NCBI GenBank assembly: GCA_903862885.1 | Contig: CAIOZU010000057.1 | Location: 1 to 39,070, forward strand | Length of the DNA: 39,070 bases | Direction: 5' to 3' | Origin: an uncultured Pseudomonadota bacterium | GTDB lineage: Bacteria > Pseudomonadota > Gammaproteobacteria > Steroidobacterales > Steroidobacteraceae | In this document: piece by piece, positions 8,349 to 20,815 of the stretch | Layout: each line of letters begins with the position of its first letter | Numbering within the stretch: the first letter of the stretch is position 1 | Made by a program: the position numbers and the translations under genes | Notes under the pieces: model-generated | Told to the model about the DNA's origin: nothing | The model's input: the letters and a program-made list of their open reading frames with translations, nothing else | Databases searched by the model: none

Positions 8349-9563
8349 GTGCAATCTTCAGATCTTTCGTTGGCAGAATCGCCGCTCGCACTCGCTTTGC
8401 GGCCGGCTGAGCGTCGCGCGGTGGCCGCCTTAGCGGCCATTTATGCCGCCCGCATGTTGGGTCTTTTCCTTTTGCTACCGGTACTTGCGCTGTATGTCGG
8501 TGCGTTGCCGGGCGCGCGTCCGTGGCAGGTGGGCTTGGCGCTCGGTGCTTATGGCTTGACGCAAGCGGTGCTGCAAATCCCTTTTGGACATTGGTCGGAT
8601 CGCTTTGGGCGTCGGCGCGTCATCAGTGTGGGTCTCGTCCTGTACGCCGTGGGCTCGGTGATCGGTGGCTTATCGACAACCATTGGGGGGGTGATCGCGG
8701 CGCGCTTGGTTCAAGGATCGGGCGCGGTATCGGGTCCGGTGACCGCCTTGGTCGCTGATCTGACTCGTGCGGCGGTTCGAACCCGGGCCATGGCAGTGAT
8801 TGGCGTGAGTATTGGCGGCTCCTTTATGGTGTCCCTTGTCGCCGCGCCGGTGCTGGGTTCGCTCATCGGTGTCCGCGGGCTTTTTTGGGTGATGGCGGGC
8901 TTGGCTGTCTTGTGTGTGGCCTTGCTTTGGGGGGTAGTGCCGCGAGTGGAGGCCGCCCCACGGGCCGCTCCCATCCCTCTTCGGTACGCCTTTCGGCGCG
9001 ACTTGATACCCTATTACTCGGGCGTTTTTGTGCTCAATGTGGTGCTGACATTGACGTTCTTTGGGGTGCCTTATGCGCTTCGAGACAGTCTAGGGATTGC
9101 CATGGCGGCGCAGTGGAAGACCTATTTATGGGTATTTGCCGCTTCGATTGTGCCTACGGTGCCTTTGGTGCTGATGACCGAGCGGGTGCGCGCACCCATC
9201 CACCTCATGCGACTGTCGGCCGCGTTGTTGGCGTTGTCCTTGGCGGCTCTGATGGGCGGATATCGCCACTACGCCGGCTTAAGCGTCGCTCTGATTGGAT
9301 TTTTTGCCGCCTTTAATTATTTGGAATCTCGTTTGCCCGCGCGCTTATCCCAAGTGGCGGGGCCTGAGAACCGTGGGGCGGCTTTAGGCGTATTCGCCAC
9401 CGCGCAGTTTTTAGGGGCTTTTGTTGGCGGTCTTGCGGCGGCTGGCTGCTATGCCGTGGCGGGTTTGGCGGGTGTTTTTGGCGCCGGTGCCCTAATCGCC
9501 ATGGGCTGGGGCATGGTGGTTTGGCGCGCCGCCCATGACTCAGACGATTTCTCTGCGAAATGA
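8349..9563 (+). CDS. YajR-like MFS transporter (DHA1 family)
   Basis: The protein is about 404 residues and very hydrophobic, with roughly 12 predicted membrane helices. Motif A after helix 2 reads GHWSDRFGRRRVI, and RLVQGSGAVSGPVTALVADL in helix 4 matches E. coli YajR closely (RALQGSGAIAAAVMALLSDL). YajR is 454 residues with a C-terminal YAM domain; this protein ends right after the last helix and lacks it. I chose GTG 8349 because the upstream TTG at 8295 would cover a -10-like TAGAAT (8311-8316). The substrate is unknown. Placement between uvrA and ssb is also seen in Pseudomonas. Confidence 0.85.
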   Translation: MQSSDLSLAESPLALALRPAERRAVAALAAIYAARMLGLFLLLPVLALYVGALPGARPWQVGLALGAYGLTQAVLQIPFGHWSDRFGRRRVISVGLVLYAVGSVIGGLSTTIGGVIAARLVQGSGAVSGPVTALVADLTRAAVRTRAMAVIGVSIGGSFMVSLVAAPVLGSLIGVRGLFWVMAGLAVLCVALLWGVVPRVEAAPRAAPIPLRYAFRRDLIPYYSGVFVLNVVLTLTFFGVPYALRDSLGIAMAAQWKTYLWVFAASIVPTVPLVLMTERVRAPIHLMRLSAALLALSLAALMGGYRHYAGLSVALIGFFAAFNYLESRLPARLSQVAGPENRGAALGVFATAQFLGAFVGGLAAAGCYAVAGLAGVFGAGALIAMGWGMVVWRAAHDSDDFSAK

Positions 9564-9664
9564 CCTGATTTGCGATCGGCATCGGTCGACGGCCGGCGTA
9601 CACTTGAGGTCGAGGCGCAGGTCCATTAGGGATTTGCCAGGGTACTCAATCAGGAGTGGGTGAT

Positions 9665-10117
9665 ATGGCGCGTGGGATTAATAAAGTCATTTTGGTCGGT
9701 AATTTGGGTAAGGATCCGGAGACGCGGGCCATGCCGAGCGGCAAGGCGGTGACTAATTTTAGTATCGCCACCAGCGAGAGCTGGCGCGACAAGCAAACGG
9801 GCGAACAGAAAGAACAAACCGAATGGCACAACATTGTGTTTTTCGACCGGCTCGCTGAAGTGGCGGCCGAATATCTTAAAAAAGGCTCGCAGGTTTACGT
9901 AGAAGGTCGTCTGCGCACACGCAAGTGGACTGACAAGAGCGGTAACGATCGCTACACGACCGAAATCGTGGGTAACGAGATGCAAATGTTGGGTGGTCGC
10001 GGTGGTTCGGGTGGCGGTGCTGCCCCACGCAATGCGCCGACGATGGATGAAGGTTCTCCCTCCACGCATGAGAAACCCTCCGGTGATGATCCCTTTGATG
10101 ATGACATTCCGTTCTAA
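9665..10117 (+). CDS. ssb: single-stranded DNA-binding protein
   Basis: The 150-residue protein starts [20 protein letters not shown] and has an OB fold to about residue 105 ([31 protein letters not shown]). A Gly-rich linker leads to the acidic tip [10 protein letters not shown], which recruits repair and replication partners. SSB coats single-stranded DNA in replication and repair. AGGAG at 9652-9656 is 8 bp before the ATG at 9665. A GTG at 9656 overlaps that ribosome binding site and is rejected. The linker is shorter than in E. coli (178 residues). Confidence 0.97.
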   Translation: MARGINKVILVGNLGKDPETRAMPSGKAVTNFSIATSESWRDKQTGEQKEQTEWHNIVFFDRLAEVAAEYLKKGSQVYVEGRLRTRKWTDKSGNDRYTTEIVGNEMQMLGGRGGSGGGAAPRNAPTMDEGSPSTHEKPSGDDPFDDDIPF

Positions 10118-10172
10118 CCGTTCTCAGTACCGCACTCGGTCTCACCGGCGGGTCGACGATCAAGGATATGTC

Positions 10173-10195
10173 AGCGGCAGCCGTGGGCTGCCGCT
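10173..10195 (+). terminator. perfect 9-bp hairpin after ssb, weak terminator candidate
   Basis: AGCGGCAGC (10173-10181) pairs perfectly with GCTGCCGCT (10187-10195) around CGTGG. The following bases TGTCTGTG contain few T, so termination would be inefficient. It sits between ssb and miaB and may attenuate read-through. A smaller hairpin, CAGAC/GTCTG, follows at 10210-10225. Confidence 0.45.
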
Positions 10196-10254
10196 TGTCT
10201 GTGCGATGCCAGACGCATTAGTCTGCCTGCCCCTCGATGAGACCACACGCTGAT

Positions 10255-11604
10255 ATGCCGGGCTATCTGTACCTCAAAACCTTTGGTTGCCAGATGAATG
10301 AGTACGACTCCGCGCGGATGGCGGATGTCTTACGCGTGTCGGATGGGCTGGTGTTGACCGATGATCCGCTGCGTGCGGATGTGGTGCTGCTTAACACCTG
10401 CTCGATTCGTGAAAAAGCGGAGGACAAGGTGTTCTCGCATCTGGGTGTGTACGCGGAGCTTAAAGCACAAAAACCTGATCTCATCATTGGGGTCGGTGGC
10501 TGCGTAGCAAGCCAAGAGGGTGACGGCATTTTAAAGCGCGCACCTTATGTGGATATGGTATTTGGGCCGCAGACCTTGCACCGTTTGCCAGAATTATTAG
10601 CGGCAGTGAGACGAACGGGACAGCCCCAGGTGGATGTCAGTTTTCCAGAAAATGAAAAATTTGATGTGCTGCCAACGCCACAGGCGTCATCGACTCAAGC
10701 GTTTGTGTCGATCATGGAAGGCTGCAGTAAGTACTGCAGTTTTTGTGTGGTGCCTTACACCCGCGGTGAGGAAATCAGCCGACCCTTTGTCTCGGTGATT
10801 GCAGAAGTGCGCGCATTGGCGGCGCAGGGCGTGGGCGAAATCACGCTGCTAGGCCAAAATGTCAATGCGTATGACGGTTTGATGGAAGACGGTGAAACGG
10901 CAGATCTGGCGTTGTTACTTGAGTATGTGGCCGCTATTGAAGGTATTGAGCGTCTGCGCTTCACGACGTCCCATCCGTTGGAATTTAACGATCGCTTGAT
11001 TGCGGCCTATGGGCGTATTCCTCAGCTGGCCAATCACCTGCATTTGCCGGTGCAATCGGGTTCCGATCGCATTTTGAGTGCTATGAAGCGTGGCTATACG
11101 ACGCTTGAGTACAAGCAGAAAATTCGCCGGCTGCGTGCGGTGCGTCCTGATATCCCCATCTCCTCTGACTTTATTGTGGGCTTTCCTGGAGAGACGGATC
11201 GTGACTTTGAGGCGACCTTGAACTTGATCGCGGATGTCGGCTTTGATCAGTCCTTCAGCTTCATCTACAGCCCACGACCCGGCACCCCTGCGGCGGCGCT
11301 CGCCGATGATGTCACTGCGGAACAAAAGCAGGCGCGGCTAGAAGTGCTACAAAGTCGTTTGAACGCGCTCGCTTATGCGCGCAATCAGTTCTTGGTGGGT
11401 TCTACCCAACGGGTGTTAGTTGAACGCTTCTCGCGGCGCAACACCCAAGAGTTGGCGGGTCGCACGGAATGCAATCGGTGGGTCAATTTTGAAGGCCCAT
11501 CTACGCTGATCGGACGGTTCGTAGAGGTGGTGATCTCAGAGGCGCGCCCGAATTCGCTGCGCGGCCGCTGGGATGGTCGTGGCTTGGCTTTGGCGGCTAG
11601 ATGA
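10255..11604 (+). CDS. miaB: tRNA-2-methylthio-N6-dimethylallyladenosine synthase
   Basis: MiaB is a radical-SAM enzyme that adds the 2-methylthio group to i6A37 of tRNAs. Counted from ATG 10255 (449 residues), the N-terminal domain has Cys12, Cys49 and Cys83 for the auxiliary [4Fe-4S] cluster. The radical-SAM motif CSKYCSFC has Cys157, Cys161 and Cys164. A TRAM domain closes the protein (about residues 375-445). The match to E. coli MiaB is very strong ([34 protein letters not shown]), but this one ends about 25 residues earlier. An in-frame ATG at 10237 would add six residues. Its stop overlaps the start of phoH by 4 bp. Confidence 0.96.
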   Translation: MPGYLYLKTFGCQMNEYDSARMADVLRVSDGLVLTDDPLRADVVLLNTCSIREKAEDKVFSHLGVYAELKAQKPDLIIGVGGCVASQEGDGILKRAPYVDMVFGPQTLHRLPELLAAVRRTGQPQVDVSFPENEKFDVLPTPQASSTQAFVSIMEGCSKYCSFCVVPYTRGEEISRPFVSVIAEVRALAAQGVGEITLLGQNVNAYDGLMEDGETADLALLLEYVAAIEGIERLRFTTSHPLEFNDRLIAAYGRIPQLANHLHLPVQSGSDRILSAMKRGYTTLEYKQKIRRLRAVRPDIPISSDFIVGFPGETDRDFEATLNLIADVGFDQSFSFIYSPRPGTPAAALADDVTAEQKQARLEVLQSRLNALAYARNQFLVGSTQRVLVERFSRRNTQELAGRTECNRWVNFEGPSTLIGRFVEVVISEARPNSLRGRWDGRGLALAAR

Positions 11605-12560
11605 GCGTGAGTGGCGCACTGTGCGAGTGTTCGCTCGAACCGACCGATAATCACCGGCTCGCTGCTTTGTGTGGGCCACTGGATATTCACCTCAGGCAAT
11701 TAGAAGCCGGTCTGTCGGTGTCCATTCACCGACGTGGTCATCGTTTTCAAGTGAGTGGGGAGCGATCTGCCGATGCGGTCAAGATCATTGAGCAGTTGTA
11801 TAGGAGATCCCGACAGGGGGTGTCTAGTCATGATGTCCATTTGGCGATTCAGGAGTCGGGCATGACCGCCGTGGTATCAGCACCCTCCGATCCGGTGTTG
11901 CAGGCAGTGCAAACAGAGCGAGGCCATATTCGCGGTCGGGGCGCTCATCAGGCGCAGTACCTTGAGCAGATACGCAGTCAAGACCTCACATTTGGCATCG
12001 GCCCTGCCGGTACCGGGAAAACCTATCTCGCAGTGGCTTGTGCGGTCGAAGCGTTACAGGCGGACCGCGTGCGTCGGATCGTCTTAGTTCGCCCTGCGGT
12101 CGAGGCGGGTGAACGACTCGGGTTTCTGCCGGGCGACTTAACCCAAAAAGTGGATCCCTATCTTCGTCCGATGTACGACGCCTTGTATGAAATGATGGGC
12201 TTCGATCGGGTGATGCGCTTAATTGAGAGGCATGTCATTGAGATTGCGCCGCTCGCTTTTATGCGTGGACGCACATTGAATGACGCCTTTATCATTTTGG
12301 ATGAGGGTCAGAACTCCACCATTGAACAGATGAAGATGTTTCTCACTCGCATTGGTTTTGGATCGACCACGGTGGTGACCGGCGACATCACCCAAACCGA
12401 TTTGCCCGGAAGTCGCCTGTCTGGCCTTCGTCATGTCATCGATGTACTGAATGACGTGAGTGGGGTCGGCTTTACTTTCTTTACCTCCCAAGACGTTGTT
12501 CGGCATCCACTGGTACAGCGCATCGTACAAGCTTATGAGCGTAGCGGAGAGGAGCGATGA
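11601..12560 (+). CDS. ybeZ: PhoH-like ATPase YbeZ
   Basis: The 319-residue protein has a KH-like N-terminal part and a PhoH P-loop ATPase domain. Walker A is GPAGTGKT (134-141), Walker B is FIILDEGQN (about 230-238), and [12 protein letters not shown] follows. YbeZ is a putative RNA helicase/ATPase that works with the rRNA endonuclease YbeY encoded by the next gene. The ATG overlaps the miaB stop by 4 bp (ATGA), and its own end overlaps ybeY by 4 bp, so translation is probably coupled. E. coli YbeZ is about 346 residues; here the N terminus is shorter. Confidence 0.94.
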   Translation: MSVSGALCECSLEPTDNHRLAALCGPLDIHLRQLEAGLSVSIHRRGHRFQVSGERSADAVKIIEQLYRRSRQGVSSHDVHLAIQESGMTAVVSAPSDPVLQAVQTERGHIRGRGAHQAQYLEQIRSQDLTFGIGPAGTGKTYLAVACAVEALQADRVRRIVLVRPAVEAGERLGFLPGDLTQKVDPYLRPMYDALYEMMGFDRVMRLIERHVIEIAPLAFMRGRTLNDAFIILDEGQNSTIEQMKMFLTRIGFGSTTVVTGDITQTDLPGSRLSGLRHVIDVLNDVSGVGFTFFTSQDVVRHPLVQRIVQAYERSGEER

Positions 12561-13036
12561 GCACGTCGGTTGAAGTGATCTACGGTACTCGCGATCCGTG
12601 GGTCCCGTCGGCGCGTCGCCTCACCGAGTGGGCGGTGGCCGCGGTCGGTCGGCGCGCTGGGGGCGTTTCGGTGGCCATCCGCATTGTGACCACCGCTGAA
12701 AGCCGTTCTCTCAATCGTCAATACCGGGGCCTTGATCGACCGACCAATGTCTTGAGTTTCCCGATCAGCGCGGAGGCGGCCACCAGTGAAGCGCAGGTGG
12801 GTGAGCGCCCCTTAGGGGATCTTGCCATTTGCGCGCGAGTTGTCGCCCGCGAAGCCAGCGATCAGAAAAAAACACTCGCGGCCCACTGGGCACATATGGT
12901 GGTGCATGGCACTTTGCATCTCTTAGGGCATGAACATGAAAAAGACGCTGAAGCCGTGGTGATGGAAAAACGCGAGAAGGCGGTGTTGAAGCGGCTTGGT
13001 TTTAAAAACCCTTACCGGATGATGTCGCATGACTGA
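12557..13036 (+). CDS. ybeY: endoribonuclease YbeY, rRNA maturation
   Basis: The 159-residue protein carries the YbeY zinc motif HGTLHLLGHEHEKD, with ligands His117, His121 and His127, and the upstream NVLSFP and LGDLAIC motifs. YbeY is a metal-dependent RNase needed for 16S rRNA 3' maturation and ribosome quality control. It overlaps ybeZ by 4 bp and corC by 8 bp. The order miaB-ybeZ-ybeY-corC-lnt is conserved across Gammaproteobacteria. Length and motif are normal. Confidence 0.96.
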   Translation: MSTSVEVIYGTRDPWVPSARRLTEWAVAAVGRRAGGVSVAIRIVTTAESRSLNRQYRGLDRPTNVLSFPISAEAATSEAQVGERPLGDLAICARVVAREASDQKKTLAAHWAHMVVHGTLHLLGHEHEKDAEAVVMEKREKAVLKRLGFKNPYRMMSHD

Positions 13037-13895
13037 TCGCTCCTCTTCTGGACTCAAGCGCGGGTGGTTTGAACGCCTGGTGCAGCAGTTTTCAGGTGAA
13101 GCCCAGGATCGTGAAGAGTTGCTGACGGAGTTGCGGGACGCTGGCGCCCGTGGTTTGGTTGACCCGGATGCGCTCGATATGCTCGAGGGCGTGTTGGCGG
13201 TGGGTGATCTGAAGGCGCGCGACATCATGGTGCCTCGCTCGCATATGACGTGTCTTTCTCGAGATGAGTCAGCGGATAAGTTGCTACCGATCGTGATTGA
13301 GTCTGGCCACTCACGTTTTCCCGTGATAGGTGCGGAGCGCGATGAGGTGGTGGGTATTGTTTTGGCCAAAGACTTGCTGCGGTACTACGCTGAAAAGCAT
13401 TTAGACGACTTTGATATGCGCGAGGTGTTACGCCCCGCGGTGATGGTGCCAGAGAGTAAGCGTCTTAACGTGCTCCTAAAAGAGTTCCGGAAAAATCGTC
13501 ACCACATGGCGATTGTGGTGGACGAGTACGGTGGTGTGGCTGGATTGGTAACGATTGAAGATGTGATCGAGCAGATTGTTGGCGATATCGCCGATGAGCA
13601 CGATGTAGAAGAGGATCAAGCCATCCGCCGGGATAGTGAGCGACAGTACACGGTGCAGGCATTGACCCGCATCGGTGTTTTTAATGATTATTTTGGTGCC
13701 GCGTTAAGTGATGAAGAGTTCGATACGGTGGGCGGTTTGGTGGCCCATAGCTTTGGGCGACTGCCGAGGCGCAATGACATCGCTCGGATTGGTGGATTTG
13801 AGTTTAGAATTTTAAAGGTCAATCAGCGCCGCATTGAGTCACTAAAAGTGACCGCCCCGCGGGATGTGATGCCGCCATCGGAACCGCTCGGGTGA
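13029..13895 (+). CDS. corC: CorC/YbeX family CBS-domain protein
   Basis: The 288-residue protein aligns along its length with E. coli YbeX (292). A pair of CBS domains spans about residues 65-190 (VRDIM-like [58 protein letters not shown]). The C-terminal CorC_HlyC domain contains [18 protein letters not shown]. No membrane segment is present. The family is linked to magnesium/cobalt efflux and, in E. coli, to ribosome-related functions with YbeY. It starts inside the ybeY end and its stop overlaps the lnt start. Confidence 0.94.
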   Translation: MTDRSSSGLKRGWFERLVQQFSGEAQDREELLTELRDAGARGLVDPDALDMLEGVLAVGDLKARDIMVPRSHMTCLSRDESADKLLPIVIESGHSRFPVIGAERDEVVGIVLAKDLLRYYAEKHLDDFDMREVLRPAVMVPESKRLNVLLKEFRKNRHHMAIVVDEYGGVAGLVTIEDVIEQIVGDIADEHDVEEDQAIRRDSERQYTVQALTRIGVFNDYFGAALSDEEFDTVGGLVAHSFGRLPRRNDIARIGGFEFRILKVNQRRIESLKVTAPRDVMPPSEPLG

Positions 13896-15421
13896 TGGGC
13901 GCTGTGGTGGTTGGTCGCTTGCGCGCCCATCGCCTGGCAGCGCCGCTTGCCGCCTTTTTCTTAGGCGCCTTACAGTCGCTGGCGTTTGCCCCTTTTAACG
14001 TATGGGTGCTCGCTCCAACGTGCCTAGCGACGCTTTGGTGGTTATGGCGGGATGGCTCGAGTCGGCGCGCTGCCTGCTTGGGGTTTTTCTTTAGTGCCGG
14101 TCTGTTTTGCAGCGGCACCTACTGGCTGTACACCAGTATCCATGTGTTAGGACAGGCACCCATCGCGCTGGCACTGTTATTGATGGCGGGGTTGGTTGCA
14201 CTCATGGGCACTTACAGCGCCGTGTTGGGCGCACTGCTGGGACGTCTGTCGAGGGGCCATGAAGCCGCCTATGCCTTGCTGATTTTACCCTCGGCATGGG
14301 TGTTGATGGAGTGGGTACGCGGCTGGTGCCTGAGTGGCTTTCCCTGGCTCGCGTTGGGTTACGCGCACTTAGATACGCCGTTGGCAGGTTTTGCGCCACT
14401 GGTGGGCGTCTATGGGGTGAGTTGGTTGTCGGCTCTAAGTGCCGGCGCCCTGTTATTGTTAGTGACCGGCATCGGCAGCCATCGGGTTGTGGCATTGACG
14501 AGTCTGTTGATCGTCTGGGGAGCGGGGGCCTTGCTCACCCCCTTGTCATGGACGCACGTCAGTGGTGCTCCGCTGTCGGTGGCGCTGGTGCAAGGCGCTA
14601 TCTCGCAAGACCAGAAATGGCAGGAAGATAACCATGAGCACACGCTTCAGGTGTATCAGGGTTTGACCGAACAAGCACTCGGCGCGCGGTTGGTCGTCTG
14701 GCCTGAATCCGCTTTGCCGCTGCTGTATCACGACGCAATGCCTTATTTGGCGATGATCTACCAGCGGGCTCAGGCGCGTCATTCAGATTTGTTATTGGGT
14801 CTTATACGCTATGACTTTGACGTGGGTGAGTTGCACAATGGCTTGATGGCCTTGGGTGATCATGAAGAGTGGTATTACAAGCGTCGTCTGGTGCCCTTTG
14901 GGGAGTTCTTCCCGGTACCCCCCTTTATTCGCTCGTGGATGCGGATGAAGAGTATGACCTATGTGGATTTCGCGCCGGGTAGTGCCCATCAGGGGCTCTT
15001 GCATGTGGGTGGCCAGGCTTTGGCTGCCACGATTTGTTATGAAGATGCATACGGTGTGGAGCAGCTCGATGAATTAGCAGATGCCACCTTGTTGGTGAAC
15101 GTCAGTAATGATGCCTGGTTTGGTGACTCGACGGCGCCGCATCAGCATTTGCAAATCGCGCGACTGCGTGCCCTAGAAGCCGGACGGTTTATGATGCGTG
15201 CGACCAATAATGGCATATCTGCAGTGATCGATAACAAGGGTCGCGTGGTGGCTCAGTCTGCGCAATTTGTGCCGCAGGTTCTGCGGGCGGATGTGGTGCC
15301 TTTGAGTGGTCTCACGCCGTATGCGCGGCTAAAGAATTGGCCGGTGTTGGGGGGGTGTGTCGGCATTTTGGGCTGGGCTTTCATCGCTCGATGGCGACGT
15401 CGAGCGAGTCGTTCTTTTTGA
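13895..15421 (+). CDS. lnt: apolipoprotein N-acyltransferase
   Basis: Lnt adds the third acyl chain to the N-terminal Cys of lipoproteins in the inner membrane. The first 215 residues form several hydrophobic helices (AFFLGALQSLAFAPFNVWVL at the start). A nitrilase-fold periplasmic domain follows with the catalytic triad Glu271 (VVWPESALPL), Lys329 (YYKRRLVPFGEFFP) and Cys381 (ATICYEDAYG). A final membrane helix lies near 480-500. The start may be ATG 13895 (TGATG overlap with corC) or GTG 13892; they differ by one residue. The product length, 508 residues, fits E. coli Lnt (512). Confidence 0.96.
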   Translation: MGAVVVGRLRAHRLAAPLAAFFLGALQSLAFAPFNVWVLAPTCLATLWWLWRDGSSRRAACLGFFFSAGLFCSGTYWLYTSIHVLGQAPIALALLLMAGLVALMGTYSAVLGALLGRLSRGHEAAYALLILPSAWVLMEWVRGWCLSGFPWLALGYAHLDTPLAGFAPLVGVYGVSWLSALSAGALLLLVTGIGSHRVVALTSLLIVWGAGALLTPLSWTHVSGAPLSVALVQGAISQDQKWQEDNHEHTLQVYQGLTEQALGARLVVWPESALPLLYHDAMPYLAMIYQRAQARHSDLLLGLIRYDFDVGELHNGLMALGDHEEWYYKRRLVPFGEFFPVPPFIRSWMRMKSMTYVDFAPGSAHQGLLHVGGQALAATICYEDAYGVEQLDELADATLLVNVSNDAWFGDSTAPHQHLQIARLRALEAGRFMMRATNNGISAVIDNKGRVVAQSAQFVPQVLRADVVPLSGLTPYARLKNWPVLGGCVGILGWAFIARWRRRASRSF

Positions 15422-15448
15422 GGGTGAGTGTGTTGTCGGAGTGTTCTT

Positions 15449-16645
15449 ATGTTTGAGACCTTAGAGCCGCAAGCGCCGGATGCGTTGCTCGGTATAACGA
15501 CCGCATTTGCCGCGGATCAAAGCCCTGACAAAGTCGATTTAGGCGTGGGCGTGTATCGAGATGCCAGTGGGGCGACCCCGGTGATGGCTGCGGTACGCCA
15601 GGCCGAGCAGATGATGTTGGCTGAACAGATCAGCAAATCCTATGTGGGTATGGCAGGCAATCGGCAGTTCGCTGCATTCATCGAATCGATGGTGTTGGGT
15701 GACGCGACGGTATCCGCTCTGGCGGGGCGGGTCATTACGCTGCAAACACCCGGTGGGTGTGGCGCTTTGCGATTGGCGGCTGAGCTCGTGCTGCGCGCTG
15801 CCAAGACGACGCAGGTGGTGGTGAGCGAGCCGACTTGGCCTAATCACGTGCCACTGATTGGTGGGACGGGATTAACGATGGGTCACTATCCCTATTATCA
15901 GGTGGCGACGGGGGGCGTGGATTTCACCGCGCTGTGTAGCGCCTTAGATGCCTTGGCACCGGGTAGTCTCGTGGTGTTGCATGCGTGTTGCCATAATCCG
16001 ACCGGTGCTGATCTGTCGCCCACTCAGTGGCAGACGTTGGTGGCCTTGTTTGCACGTCGATCCTTGGTGCCGCTGTTTGATCTCGCGTACCAAGGCTTAG
16101 GGGCGGGTCTGGAGGAGGACGTCTACGCCATTCGCTTGTTTGCCGCGCAGCTGCCTGAAATGCTAGTGGCTGTGTCCTGTTCTAAGAGTTTTGGGTTGTA
16201 TCGGGAGCGGGTGGGCGCGGTGATGGCCTTAGCCTCCTCGGCGCGTCAGGCCGGTATATTGATGGGCCATTTGCAAATCATTGCACGGCGTATGTACTCC
16301 ATGTCGCCTGATCATGGCGCGGCGATTGTGGCGACGATTGCCCATAACCTCCCGCTTCGGCAGGCCTGGTCCGATGAGCTCGCCAGCATGCGCCAACGGA
16401 TCCGGGCGTTGCGGGTCGGATTGGCGAGCGCATTGGGCTCGGTTACCGGCGAGCCCCGTTTTGACTTTATTAAGGGGCAGCAGGGGATGTTCTCCTTACT
16501 GGGGCTGTCACCGGCCGCTGTGCAGGCGTTGGCGACTGAGCACCATATTTATGTGGCGCCCGACAGCCGAATGAACGTGGCCGGGCTGTCGGAGGCCAAA
16601 ATCGAGCACGTGGCCACAGCCATCGGTGCGGTTCTCGGCCAATAG
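15449..16645 (+). CDS. aspartate/aromatic aminotransferase (class I, AspC/TyrB type)
   Basis: This 398-residue PLP enzyme belongs to the AspC/TyrB branch. Visible motifs are VDLGVGVYRDASG near the N terminus, LQTPGGCGALR, CHNPTG (Asn183), FDLAYQGLG (Asp211 and Tyr214 around the PLP ring) and VSCSKSFGLYRER with the Schiff-base Lys246 and a phosphate-binding Arg. It should move amino groups between aspartate or aromatic amino acids and 2-oxoglutarate; the preferred substrate cannot be set from sequence. GGAG at 15438-15441 selects ATG 15449 over an in-frame GTG at 15428. It lies between lnt and leuS, where I recall no such gene in Pseudomonas. Confidence 0.9.
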   Translation: MFETLEPQAPDALLGITTAFAADQSPDKVDLGVGVYRDASGATPVMAAVRQAEQMMLAEQISKSYVGMAGNRQFAAFIESMVLGDATVSALAGRVITLQTPGGCGALRLAAELVLRAAKTTQVVVSEPTWPNHVPLIGGTGLTMGHYPYYQVATGGVDFTALCSALDALAPGSLVVLHACCHNPTGADLSPTQWQTLVALFARRSLVPLFDLAYQGLGAGLEEDVYAIRLFAAQLPEMLVAVSCSKSFGLYRERVGAVMALASSARQAGILMGHLQIIARRMYSMSPDHGAAIVATIAHNLPLRQAWSDELASMRQRIRALRVGLASALGSVTGEPRFDFIKGQQGMFSLLGLSPAAVQALATEHHIYVAPDSRMNVAGLSEAKIEHVATAIGAVLGQ

Positions 16646-16716
16646 GGGTTTTGGAGCGCTTGGCGAGGGGTCTTTGGCTGACATTCCGGTATCCTTGGCG
16701 GTTTAACGTCCGCTAG

Positions 16717-19809
<3,093 letters not shown>

Positions 19810-19813
<4 letters not shown>

Positions 19814-20322
19814 GTGTGGCCGCACCTGATGTAGATCGCGTGTTGACGCTGGCGGATGGGTGGTTGCAGCCGCTCACCGATTTATTGGCCGGGTTTTCGA
19901 TTGAGCTGCGATCGGTGGCTGATACCGCACCCATACCCTGCAGTTATTGGGGTGCGCCGGAGGCAGGTCTTGAGGGCATGACGGTGTGGGTTCGCTATGA
20001 CACGCCGGTTCACTCCGTACTACACGAAGCCAGTCATGTGATGTGCATGCCCGCCGAGCGGCGCCTGATGCTTCAGTCCGATGCCGCCGGTGATTTTGAT
20101 GAAGAAAATGCCGTGTGCTATTTACAGATCACCTTGGCAGATCAAATTCCGGCACTGGGTGCTGAGCGGATCATGTTGGATATGGATCGCTGGGGCTACA
20201 CCTTTCGACTCGGGTCGACGCACGCATGGTTTCGAGAGGAAAGCGCTGACGCGGGCGCGTGGCTTAATCGAAATGGCCTTCTGGACGACGCGGGGCGGCT
20301 CACGGGACGGGTGCGCGCATGA
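19810..20322 (+). CDS. uncharacterised HExxH-motif protein, possible zinc peptidase
   Basis: I do not recognise a named family. The 170-residue protein has no signal peptide or membrane helix. It carries HEASH at residues 72-76 in the helix-like context VHSVLHEASHVMCMP, the HExxH signature of zinc metalloproteases. An acidic stretch, DFDEENAVCY (Asp95 to Glu99), lies 22-23 residues further on and could supply a third ligand, as in gluzincins. Aromatic-rich C-terminal sequence (DRWGYTFRLGSTHAWF) follows. It overlaps lptE and the PCuAC gene by 4 bp each, so it is probably co-translated with them. Peptidase activity is an inference from the motif alone. Confidence 0.85.
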
Positions 20323-20771
20323 ATAAGCGCCAGGGCTACGAGGGCTACGGCGCCTTATTATTAACGACGGTGCTGCTTTCTGCGGCGGCGTGGGCTGGTT
20401 CAGCGAGCGTGCACGTGACGGCTGCTTGGACTCGTCCGACGCCAGAGGGTCTTGGCATCGCGGTGGGCTACATGACCTTAACCAATACAGGTGCTAAGCC
20501 GGTGCGATTGATGACCATTACGTCGGCCATCGCAAGTCATGTCGAAGTGCACGAATCGCGCGTGCAGGAAGGTATGGCGCACATGACCGAGACGGTCTTG
20601 CAAATCGAGGCGGGCCAGCAGCGTCGTCTGCAGCCGGGTGGTGTGCACTTGATGTTGATGGGGCTCTCGCGTCCGCTGCGATTAGATGAGGAGGTGCCAC
20701 TGGAGATGACTTTCTCTGACGGCCAAGTGCTCAGAACGGCTCTTCGGGTGCGCCCTGAACCCGTGCAATAA
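20319..20771 (+). CDS. periplasmic copper chaperone, PCuAC family
   Basis: The 150-residue protein has a signal peptide (hydrophobic stretch about residues 11-26, likely cut after AWA). The mature domain shows the PCuAC copper site pattern: His78 (HVEVHES), Met89 (GMAHMTE) and HLMLM with His110 and Met112 after LQPGG. PCuAC proteins bind Cu(I) in the periplasm and help load the CuA or CuB centre of cytochrome c oxidase. It overlaps the HExxH gene by 4 bp. No oxidase or Sco gene is in the window, so its partner is not visible. Confidence 0.88.
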   Translation: MNKRQGYEGYGALLLTTVLLSAAAWAGSASVHVTAAWTRPTPEGLGIAVGYMTLTNTGAKPVRLMTITSAIASHVEVHESRVQEGMAHMTETVLQIEAGQQRRLQPGGVHLMLMGLSRPLRLDEEVPLEMTFSDGQVLRTALRVRPEPVQ

Positions 20772-20815
20772 CGGTATTGAGTGTCGAACAGTGCAAGGTA
20801 AATAAGGAGTCCACG

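Noticed and set aside
15428-15448. GTG start for the aminotransferase
   Set aside because: The GGAG site at 15438-15441 points to ATG 15449, and the added residues (Cys-rich) are not family-like.
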